Shown piece by piece: positions 1 to 6,241 of a DNA stretch of 11,268 nt. The notes under the pieces are model-generated. The model ran no database searches. It worked only from the letters and a program-made list of their open reading frames with translations, and was not told the DNA's origin. Origin of the DNA: Rikenellaceae bacterium (GTDB taxonomy: Bacteria; Bacteroidota; Bacteroidia; Bacteroidales; UBA932); contig CAAGIL010000047.1 of the NCBI GenBank assembly GCA_900769905.1, positions 1-11,268 on the forward strand, written 5' to 3'. Every line of letters begins with the position of its first letter. Position 1 is the stretch's first letter. The position numbers and the translations under genes were made by a program.

Positions 1-37
1 CCAGCCGCCGGCCTTCAGGCCTATTTTACCTTATTTT

Positions 38-106
38 GGGTGGTAATGCTCCGAAATACGAAGCGGCTTTTCTAGCGAAATGCTGGGTGCCTATGCTCCG
101 AAATAC
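38..106. repeat. Imperfect 22-bp direct repeat, two copies
   Basis: Two copies of GGGTGnnnATGCTCCGAAATAC lie at 38-59 and 85-106, 47 bp apart. The last 14 bases are identical and the three variable bases are GTA and CCT. The spacing is not a multiple of three, so a translated repeat would change frame. The region 1-143 has no gene I can assign: short open frames enter from the left edge (1-75 and 3-131) but resemble nothing I know. A small GGCC-TTCA-GGCC hairpin at 10-21 is followed by a T-rich stretch and could be a weak terminator for a gene left of the window. Confidence 0.55.
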
Positions 107-143
107 TCACGTTTTCTGAAACTCAGCGAAACCGGTCGAAAAT

Positions 144-1568
144 CTACGCGAAAAGGTCGTCAAGTACCACCTGGGCCTGGATGCTGTTGCTGTACATGTT
201 TTTCTTTACACCGTAAGTCGTTATCATCGTCAGGTGCAGTGCCTTCCGTGTCTTTGTCTCATCCCTGAAGACCTGTATCTTGTTGCGAAGACTTTTGTCG
301 TATTCGCTGTCGATGGTGAATTCGTTGATTGAGTATTTAATCTCACATATGTTGATGATACGGTCTCTCCTGTCTATCAGAAGGTCTATCTGGGCACCTC
401 GTTTGCCTTCCTCACCTTTGCTGAACCAGGCTGAGGTCTCGCATTGAACGGCGTAGATCCCTATGCTCCTGCGGATCTGCTCCAAATGATGCAGGCAGAG
501 CTGCTCAAAGGTATAACCGGCCCAACTCCTGCGAAGCGGCAGATCGGCGTTGTTGGTCCAGAAATTCTCGTCACGTCCGTAATTGTCCTTAATGTATGAG
601 AAGTAGAACATGGTGTAGAAATCAGAGAGCTGGTAGATAGTATCGCGCTTCTTGTTGCCGAAATAGTTGTACGGGCGTATGAATTCGTTGTCGACCAGGT
701 TCTTAAGTACCTTGCCGAAGATTCCGTTGTCAGAGAGGCCAATTTCCTTCGCGAGTTCTTTCCTGGTCATTCCCATACGTTTGCGGGAAAGCGCTTCAAC
801 CACGTCAATATATGTGTCGGCATTCTTGAAAAGGGTGTTGTAAAGATGGCCGAACTCGTCCCAAAGCAAGCCTTTCTCCTTGAAGAACATCATGTCTATG
901 TTTTTTGCAAGTGTCCATCGGGGATTCATCTGCTTCAGGTAAAACGGAATGCCGCCCATAATCATATAGCATTCCGCGATATCATATCTGGTCAGTTCGA
1001 ATCCGCGGGTTTTGAGGTACTCCTCAGTCTCTTTCAAGTTGAAAGGACGAAGGAAGATGCGTGTCGCAGACCTGTTGAACAAACCTCCCTTGTCGCCTAG
1101 GAGTTTGTCGGCCATCCACGATGTCGCGCTACCGCAAGCCACAAGGACGATATTGTCCTCAGCGGAAGCCCAGCCGTTCCAGAACGACTCCAGTGCCGAA
1201 ACGAAGTCGGAGTCTGCGGTGTCCAGCCATGGCATCTCGTCTATGAAAACGATTTTCTTCTCCGATTTGACGGTGCGCAGATATGCTTTCAGCATGTCAA
1301 ATGCCTTATACCAGTTCTCTGGAACAGATACGGCTTCTCCGGAGTAGTCTTCCAGAGAGGCGGCAAAGCGTTCCAACTGAGTCCTGGTGCTTTGGTTGAA
1401 CACTCCGGTATGCTTGAACGCATACGTGTTGTCGAAGAACTTGTTGACGAGGAATGTTTTCCCTACACGCCTTCTTCCGTATACAATCACCATTTCGGAT
1501 TCACCTGACTTCATCACCTCATCAAGCAACTCCCATTCATATTGTCTTCCAACCAGTTTCTGTTCCAT
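144..1568 (-). CDS. ATP-binding protein, archaeal-ATPase/DUF234 type with PD-(D/E)xK-like C-terminus
   Basis: This is a 474-residue P-loop ATPase. Walker A is GRRRVGKT at residues 31-38 and Walker B is VFIDE at 107-111, followed by MPW, which is typical of the archaeal-ATPase (STAND-related) family. A likely winged-helix segment spans about 253-310. The C-terminal region matches the DUF234 layout with a PD-(D/E)xK-like core: D395 in QIDLLID, then E409 and K411 in EIKYS. Family members are common in Bacteroidota and archaea, often as solitary genes, and their role is not settled; DNA binding or nucleic-acid cleavage is inferred only. I chose the ATG at 1568. The frame extends to a TTG at 1604, but that extension runs through a good -7 box, and the Walker domain begins soon after MEQKLVGRQ. 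Its base composition looks more AT-rich than the genes to its right, which could reflect transfer. No partner gene is visible. Confidence 0.88.
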   Translation of the reverse strand: MEQKLVGRQYEWELLDEVMKSGESEMVIVYGRRRVGKTFLVNKFFDNTYAFKHTGVFNQSTRTQLERFAASLEDYSGEAVSVPENWYKAFDMLKAYLRTVKSEKKIVFIDEMPWLDTADSDFVSALESFWNGWASAEDNIVLVACGSATSWMADKLLGDKGGLFNRSATRIFLRPFNLKETEEYLKTRGFELTRYDIAECYMIMGGIPFYLKQMNPRWTLAKNIDMMFFKEKGLLWDEFGHLYNTLFKNADTYIDVVEALSRKRMGMTRKELAKEIGLSDNGIFGKVLKNLVDNEFIRPYNYFGNKKRDTIYQLSDFYTMFYFSYIKDNYGRDENFWTNNADLPLRRSWAGYTFEQLCLHHLEQIRRSIGIYAVQCETSAWFSKGEEGKRGAQIDLLIDRRDRIINICEIKYSINEFTIDSEYDKSLRNKIQVFRDETKTRKALHLTMITTYGVKKNMYSNSIQAQVVLDDLFA

Positions 1569-1591
1569 ATCAGTCGTTATTAACGGTGTCA

Positions 1592-1599
1592 CAAAGATA
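1592..1599 (-). promoter_or_regulatory. Probable -7 box for the ATPase gene
   Basis: On the minus strand the sequence is TATCTTTG, a perfect match to the Bacteroidota -7 consensus TAnnTTTG. It ends 23 bases before the chosen ATG. No clear TTTG -33 element sits 19-21 bases upstream. If used, transcription would start near 1585 and exclude the alternative TTG start at 1604. Confidence 0.5.
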
Positions 1600-1619
1600 C
1601 TCAAATTTCCTTCTATTTC

Positions 1620-1707
1620 ATCATTATCTTGATATTTATATGGACATAATGATAAAATGGCCCCGCCAAAATTATCATTATCTCTTCTTGTGGGGATATA
1701 TAATGAC
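1620..1707. promoter_or_regulatory. Two equally spaced inverted repeats, candidate operators
   Basis: The motif ATCATTAT occurs at 1620-1627 and 1674-1681. Its inverse is exact at 1646-1653 (ATAATGAT) and has one change at 1700-1707 (ATAATGAC). Each pair has the form ATCATTAT-N18-ATAATGA, and the two pairs are 54 bp apart. The spacer sequences differ, so this is not a simple tandem duplication. The inner arms also form a longer palindrome (1646-1655 with 1672-1681, ten bases each). The array lies between the divergent ATPase and receptor genes and could bind a dimeric regulator acting on either. AT-richness makes chance matches easier, but the equal spacing argues against chance. Confidence 0.45.
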
Positions 1708-1770
1708 CAAATCCGGGAACTTGCAACAAATAATTAATAAATCTGTAATCATCACTTAACATCGCGGAAA

Positions 1771-1778
1771 TATCTTTG
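1771..1778 (+). promoter_or_regulatory. Probable -7 box for the TonB-receptor gene
   Basis: TATCTTTG is a perfect TAnnTTTG match. It ends only 8 bases before the ATG at 1787, so a start of transcription about 7 bases downstream would give an almost leaderless mRNA. There is no clear TTTG at the -33 position. The upstream stretch 1726-1750 is strongly AT-rich. Confidence 0.45.
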
Positions 1779-1786
1779 CCGTCGAA

Positions 1787-4429
1787 ATGAAAGCAAAGAT
1801 TTACAAATCAGTAATGGTGATTCTGGCGGCAGTGCTCTCACTGCAGGGAATCAGACTTGACGCACAGGGCGTCATACGGGCAAAGGTAGTGGATGCATCG
1901 GACTCCAGCCCTCTCACGGGAGCCGGCATAGTAAGGACAGATCGTACCGGTACTTCCGTCCAGGGCACGGTAAGCGGCATTGACGGATGCTTCGAGATCA
2001 GTGCCGAAGAGGACGGAGAGTACGAAATCTCATTTATCGGTTATGTAAGTACAAGCGTCAGAGTGGCAGGAGGAAGCATAGTGCTCGCGGACGGGAAGCA
2101 GCCGGAACTCTCCGGGGACGGGATTCCGACAATACGGCTGGAACCGGAGACTTCCTTCCTGGAAAAGGCTGTCGTAACGGGGCGCAAGAGCTCTGAATCC
2201 ATAAAAGCTCTTGACAATGAAAGAATTATGAGCAGCCACGCAATAGAAAACATCGGATCAGCGGAAATGGGACTCAAGGGCCTGTCAAATGCGATGGAAA
2301 GCGTCACGAAACTCTCCGGCATATCCCTTTCCGGGGCGGGACGGCTGACGGTGAGGGGCCTTGGCGACCGCTACAGCATCACCACGCTCAACGGAATGCC
2401 GGTCGGCTCTCCGAATCCGGACAACAAGCTGGCTCCTCTGGAAATGTTCCCTTCCTCCACAATAAAGAACGTGACCGTGAGCAAGGTGTTTGAGGCCTCG
2501 TCGTTCGCGGACTATTCCGGGGCGCACGTGGACATAAGTACCAAGACATCAGACGGAGGCAGGAATGCCTTCAACATATCCCTGTCTGCCGGTTCGGGGG
2601 TCAACACCATAGACAGGGAGAGGCTCAGTCTCCAGGATGGCGGATTCAAGGTCATGGAATCCGGATATCTTCCTGAGTTTGACGGGTTTGTGGCGGGGAC
2701 GAGAAGTTTCGCCCTGGGGCGGCAGAGGCTGCTTGCCAATGCCGGCCTGCTGGTAAAGAATTCCTCTGATTACATAGGCTCCGCCTATTTCAATACCTAC
2801 GAGGCTTCAGGAACGAGGAAAAGCCATTTCACCTACGACAGCTATAAGCAGAGCCTTGACCTGGCCTCGCTGGTCAACCTTGAGCAGAGTCTCAGGCGCA
2901 ACGACAGGATAGCCCTCTGCGTATTCTTTGCCCGCAACGATGCCAACTCATTCCAGGTCAGGAACGGTGTTGACTATGAGGACCGCGACTTGCTCGGAGA
3001 AACGCAGATGAAGAAGATTTATACCCTTGTCAACGGACAGCTTACCGGTAGCCACGAGTTGGGCAAGTTCCTGTTTGACTGGGGTTTGTGTGCATCCTTC
3101 AACAGCGGGGATGAGCCTGACAGGAGGCAGATGCTCTTTCAGAGAAATGACGAAGGAAGGCTTAAGTTCTTCACCAACAATATGGAGACCTACCGTTACT
3201 TCGGCAAACTCAGGGACAGCGAGTACTCCATTTCAGCCAAACTCTCCAGAACTTTTGACAATGCATCCTCCCTTCGCTTCGGTCTGGCGGCAAGATTCCG
3301 CGGAAGAACCTTCTCGACTCTCAGGTTTCTCTACGACGTAAGCCGCATATATGATTCTTTCGATGATGATGAGCTTCTTGATATGACTTCATATCTTGGG
3401 GAGGATGCCGTTGAAAACGGGGTGGTGAAAGTCATAAAGAAGCAGAATGCCAGAGACAGATATACTGCCTGGAATGCCGTGGGAGCAGCTTTTGCGGAAT
3501 ATGACTTCAAGCTGCTGGACAGGCTGGATGTCAACCTGGGCTTAAGGTTCGAGGCTGACCGCTGCCGCGTGGATTACAACGACGACGTTGAGGATACCTT
3601 CAGGATACTGGATTCCCTGGATCCCTTCCTCGCGCTGAACCTCAAATATGAGCTGAAGGAAAGGCAGTGGCTGAGGCTCTCGCTCTCGAGAACCATCACC
3701 CGCCCGTCCTTCGTGGAAATGGCTCCTTTCCTCTATCAGGAGAGCTATGGAGGAATTATGCTGCGTGGCAACGCGAAACTCAAGAATGCCTACAACTACA
3801 ATCTTGACCTCCGGTACGAGAGCTTCCCGCTCAACGGAGACAAATACTCCGCGACGGCGTACGTGAAGTGGCTGGTGAACCCGATAGAGAGGATACAGCG
3901 CTACTCGGGCGGTGCCCCGGAGCATTCCTTCCAGAACGCGGGCAGCGGCTTTGCCGCCGGGCTTGAACTGGAGCTGAGGAAGACTCTCGCGAAGGAACTG
4001 GTGCTGTCCACCAACCTCTCCCTGATGTACACCGATGTGAATCTGCCGGAAGGGGGAGTGTACACCAACACCGAACGGCCACTGGAAGGTGCATCCCCAT
4101 ACATTGCCAACATCGACATTAGCTACACCCCGGGGTTGCGGAGCGGGAACAAGGCTTCGCTCGCTCTGAGCTATAACCTCACCGGACCGAGAATCCACTC
4201 AGTGGGCCTGTTGGGACTTGGTGACGTGATGCAGCAGCCTCTGCACGAGCTTGACTTCAACGCCAGTTGGCCTCTGCTAAGAAATCTTTCTGCAAGCCTT
4301 TCCCTCGGAAATCTGCTCGACGTGCCTCTAAGGTTCACGCAGGACGTGCCTTCGACGGGGGAAAACGTGGATATTGAAGGCTGGAGACTCGGAAGGTCGT
4401 TCAAACTGGGACTTAAATGGAATTTATGA
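1787..4429 (+). CDS. TonB-dependent outer-membrane receptor
   Basis: The product is 880 residues. It has a signal peptide at about 1-26 (lysines at 2, 4 and 7, then a hydrophobic core ending LDA), a carboxypeptidase-regulatory-like beta-sandwich at about 28-118, a TonB plug at about 140-255 and a beta-barrel to the end. The plug carries VRGLGDRYS at 189-197 and LNGMPVGSPNPDNK soon after, ending in a STKT strand at 251-254. This plug signature marks a receptor class with no SusD partner, and none is present. The barrel has the usual SRTITRPSF segment before the last strands, and the protein ends in WNL. It should import a scarce ligand into the periplasm using TonB-ExbBD energy; the ligand cannot be read from the sequence. 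The next gene begins 21 bases downstream on the same strand and is probably co-transcribed. The start at 1787 supplies the charged n-region of the signal peptide; starting at Met10 would lose it. Confidence 0.93.
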   Translation: MKAKIYKSVMVILAAVLSLQGIRLDAQGVIRAKVVDASDSSPLTGAGIVRTDRTGTSVQGTVSGIDGCFEISAEEDGEYEISFIGYVSTSVRVAGGSIVLADGKQPELSGDGIPTIRLEPETSFLEKAVVTGRKSSESIKALDNERIMSSHAIENIGSAEMGLKGLSNAMESVTKLSGISLSGAGRLTVRGLGDRYSITTLNGMPVGSPNPDNKLAPLEMFPSSTIKNVTVSKVFEASSFADYSGAHVDISTKTSDGGRNAFNISLSAGSGVNTIDRERLSLQDGGFKVMESGYLPEFDGFVAGTRSFALGRQRLLANAGLLVKNSSDYIGSAYFNTYEASGTRKSHFTYDSYKQSLDLASLVNLEQSLRRNDRIALCVFFARNDANSFQVRNGVDYEDRDLLGETQMKKIYTLVNGQLTGSHELGKFLFDWGLCASFNSGDEPDRRQMLFQRNDEGRLKFFTNNMETYRYFGKLRDSEYSISAKLSRTFDNASSLRFGLAARFRGRTFSTLRFLYDVSRIYDSFDDDELLDMTSYLGEDAVENGVVKVIKKQNARDRYTAWNAVGAAFAEYDFKLLDRLDVNLGLRFEADRCRVDYNDDVEDTFRILDSLDPFLALNLKYELKERQWLRLSLSRTITRPSFVEMAPFLYQESYGGIMLRGNAKLKNAYNYNLDLRYESFPLNGDKYSATAYVKWLVNPIERIQRYSGGAPEHSFQNAGSGFAAGLELELRKTLAKELVLSTNLSLMYTDVNLPEGGVYTNTERPLEGASPYIANIDISYTPGLRSGNKASLALSYNLTGPRIHSVGLLGLGDVMQQPLHELDFNASWPLLRNLSASLSLGNLLDVPLRFTQDVPSTGENVDIEGWRLGRSFKLGLKWNL

Positions 4430-4450
4430 TACACTCAATCTTAAAGTTTT

Positions 4451-5635
4451 ATGTTTAATCAGAAAATCGAGAAGGCGATGATGACAATCGCCTGTGCAGC
4501 CGGACTTGTGGCCTGCACGAACAATGCCCCGGAAAAAGGTAAGAATTATGCTGACACTGACCTGAAAGGGAGGGTGACCAGCGACTTGACCCTCAAGGCG
4601 GGGGAGACATACAATCTGCTCGGAAGCCTTCAGGTGGTGGCACCTGCGGTACTCACGATTGAACCGGGCGTGACTGTGGTTGCGGCCGACAATGGAGAAA
4701 TCAACTACATACTCATTGAGCAGGGAGCGAAGATCATTGCCAGGGGTACTGCCGAGAAGCCGATAGTTCTCACCGCGGCAGTCAAGGAAAGCGGTGCCTG
4801 GGGCGGCCTCCACATCTGCGGCAAGGCTCATTCCAACAGGGCTGCAAAGGCAGGAGAGTCGCTTACCTCCGAAATCGGCAACGCCATCTACGGCGGCACT
4901 GACGATAATGACAATTCCGGCGTGCTGGAATATGTGAGACTGGAGTACACCGGCTACAAGCTGGATGCGGAACACGAGGCGAACGGAATCTCCCTCTACG
5001 GAGTAGGACGCGGAACCAAGATCTCCTACGTGCAGTGCTATATGGGCTCCGATGACGGTATCGAGTTCTTCGGAGGATCCGTGTGCGTGGATCATTGCGT
5101 GGTGGTTGACTGCACCGATGACTGTTTCGACTGGACTGAAGGCTGGAACGGCACTGCCGAGTATCTGGTTGCATACCAGACAGATCCGACCTGCGACTGC
5201 CTTATGGAGTGCGACAACAACGGAGACGACTTCGATGCCAAGCCTGTGGCTCACCCTGTCATCAGGAACGTAACCCTCGTGGGCAACAACTCCAAGGACA
5301 ACAAGAAGGGAATACGCCTGCGCGCAGGAACTGAGGTTAGCCTGGAGAATGCCCTGGTGTGCGGCAAGGACGAGGCCATAAGGGCTGAAACGACCCAGAC
5401 CCTCACCGCCCTTGCCAACGGCACTTCCGTGCTGAAAAACATCAGACTTTCAAGCAAATTCCTGGAGAAACTTGAAGACGGTCAGAGTTCAATCTACTCC
5501 AGCGAGCAGTTCCTTGCAGACGGCAGCAACAAGGTCGGTTTCGAAATGGCATTCACCGACCGCTACGTGGGAATGATTGACGGCTGCGGGGCCGTGGACG
5601 CAGCTTCCGACTGGACAAAAGGATGGTGCAAATAA
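4451..5635 (+). CDS. Cysteine-rich predicted beta-helix lipoprotein, receptor partner
   Basis: The product is a 394-residue lipoprotein precursor with lipobox LVAC and lipidated Cys22. Residues 2-5 of the mature protein carry no acidic cluster, so surface export is not indicated. The body matches a family of right-handed beta-helix-like proteins usually found beside TonB receptors of this type. Recognisable blocks are IEPGVTVVA (71-79), GAWGGLHICGKA (115-126), YGGTDDNDNSGVLEYVRLEY (147-166), GSDDGIEFFGGSV (199-211) and DDCFDWTEGW (223-232), with a closing DWTKGW. The sequence has 14 cysteines, seven of them at 212, 216, 221, 225, 248, 250 and 254, interleaved with many Asp residues. This may mean disulfides or a metal site. 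The function is not known; capture or presentation of the receptor's ligand is my inference from adjacency. Confidence 0.82.
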   Translation: MFNQKIEKAMMTIACAAGLVACTNNAPEKGKNYADTDLKGRVTSDLTLKAGETYNLLGSLQVVAPAVLTIEPGVTVVAADNGEINYILIEQGAKIIARGTAEKPIVLTAAVKESGAWGGLHICGKAHSNRAAKAGESLTSEIGNAIYGGTDDNDNSGVLEYVRLEYTGYKLDAEHEANGISLYGVGRGTKISYVQCYMGSDDGIEFFGGSVCVDHCVVVDCTDDCFDWTEGWNGTAEYLVAYQTDPTCDCLMECDNNGDDFDAKPVAHPVIRNVTLVGNNSKDNKKGIRLRAGTEVSLENALVCGKDEAIRAETTQTLTALANGTSVLKNIRLSSKFLEKLEDGQSSIYSSEQFLADGSNKVGFEMAFTDRYVGMIDGCGAVDAASDWTKGWCK

Positions 5636-5663
5636 GCTGTAGAATCAACCTGTAACAACAAGA

Positions 5664-5700
5664 CTCAGCGCCTGTCAAGCATTGCTTCGCAGGCGCTCAG
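5664..5700 (-). terminator. Hairpin over the stop codon of the phosphatase gene
   Basis: AGCGCCTG at 5667-5674 pairs with CAGGCGCT at 5690-5697, and an inner AAGC-ATT-GCTT hairpin lies inside it. The outer ACT/AGT bases extend the stem past one mismatch. On the minus strand the hairpin is followed by TCTTGTTGTT, moderately U-rich as RNA, so it could end phosphatase transcripts. It might also slow plus-strand transcripts from the lipoprotein gene, but no T tract follows on that strand. Confidence 0.45.
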
Positions 5701-6120
5701 TATGTCCTGGAAGGTCTTCTCGAAATCCCCGGTGTACCAGGGGTCGGCAACGTCCCTGGACCTGCCGGTATAGGACATCATCAGATGTATCTTCCCCTGT
5801 GGGTCTTCGGGAATATAGCGGCGTATCAGCCGCAGATTGCTGCTGTCCATACATATTATCCTGTCGAAGCGCGCATAGTCCTCCGCTCGCACCGTCCGGG
5901 CGCTTTTGGTCTGGTCCCAGGCCACTCCGTGCTGGCTGAGGCAGCGCTTTGCCGGAGGGTATATGGGATTGCCGTACTCTTCATCGGATACGGCTGCGGA
6001 TTCAATGTAGTACTCGTTTTCCACGCCCCTGGCTTTTACCAGGGCCTTCATTATGAACTCCGCCATAGGGCTGCGGCAGATGTTTCCGTGGCAGACAAAT
6101 AAAATTCTTGTCATCGTCAT
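5665..6120 (-). CDS. Low-molecular-weight protein tyrosine phosphatase
   Basis: The product is 151 residues, the normal length for the family. The catalytic P-loop CHGNICRS begins at Cys10 (C-x5-R, with Arg16), and the general-acid loop DPWY is at 126-129. The enzyme hydrolyses phosphotyrosine via a cysteinyl-phosphate; bacterial members act on tyrosine kinases, exopolysaccharide regulators or arginine-phosphorylated proteins. No kinase or polysaccharide gene is near, so the substrate is open. I chose the ATG at 6120, which has GGGAG about 8 bases upstream. An ATG two codons later (6114) is a fair alternative, and the frame opens further upstream to 6159, but that part has no family similarity. 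The gene converges on the lipoprotein gene with 29 bases between them and diverges from the cytochrome assembly gene. Confidence 0.93.
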   Translation of the reverse strand: MTMTRILFVCHGNICRSPMAEFIMKALVKARGVENEYYIESAAVSDEEYGNPIYPPAKRCLSQHGVAWDQTKSARTVRAEDYARFDRIICMDSSNLRLIRRYIPEDPQGKIHLMMSYTGRSRDVADPWYTGDFEKTFQDILSACEAMLDRR

Positions 6121-6134
6121 TTCTTTTCTCCCTG

Positions 6135-6167
6135 CAAAGTTAGCAAATGTCCTCCACATATTTCAAT
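6135..6167 (-). promoter_or_regulatory. Promoter of the phosphatase gene
   Basis: On the minus strand, TAACTTTG at 6142-6135 is a perfect TAnnTTTG box. ATTG at 6167-6164 is a fair -33 element with a 21-base spacer. The box ends 14 bases before the ATG at 6120, so the leader would be about 7-8 bases and the apparent Shine-Dalgarno would lie at or just ahead of the transcript start. Confidence 0.55.
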
Positions 6168-6203
6168 GTTTTCACTTCGGGGACGGAAGATGCAGTAATG
6201 CCC

Positions 6204-6234
6204 TTGAATTATTCCAATTTATTGAGTATATTCG
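6204..6234 (+). promoter_or_regulatory. Candidate promoter of the cytochrome assembly/peroxidase unit
   Basis: TTG at 6204-6206 (within CTTG) is followed by a 20-base spacer and TATATTCG at 6227-6234, which matches TAnnTTTG at all but one position. The box ends 7 bases before the ATG at 6242, again implying a nearly leaderless transcript. Confidence 0.4.
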
Positions 6235-6241
6235 CGCTCCT

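Noticed and set aside
1..131. Short plus-strand open frames entering from the left edge (1-75 and 3-131)
   Set aside because: They are too short, share no recognisable similarity, and the direct repeat falls in different frames, so coding is not supported.
1699..1704. TATAAT, like an enteric -10 box
   Set aside because: There is no matching -35 element, and the Bacteroidota primary sigma factor uses TAnnTTTG; it is part of an AT-rich half-site.
3542..4198. A 218-codon minus-strand open frame opposite the receptor barrel
   Set aside because: It is the shadow of a well-supported beta-barrel coding region.
4424..5254. A 276-codon minus-strand open frame opposite the lipoprotein gene
   Set aside because: The plus-strand product has a lipobox and family motifs; the minus-strand product resembles nothing and has no signal or domain.
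6174..6188. CTTC-GGGGACG-GAAG mini-hairpin in the phosphatase/ccsA divergent region
   Set aside because: The stem is only four bases and no repeat partner is present, so it is within chance expectation.
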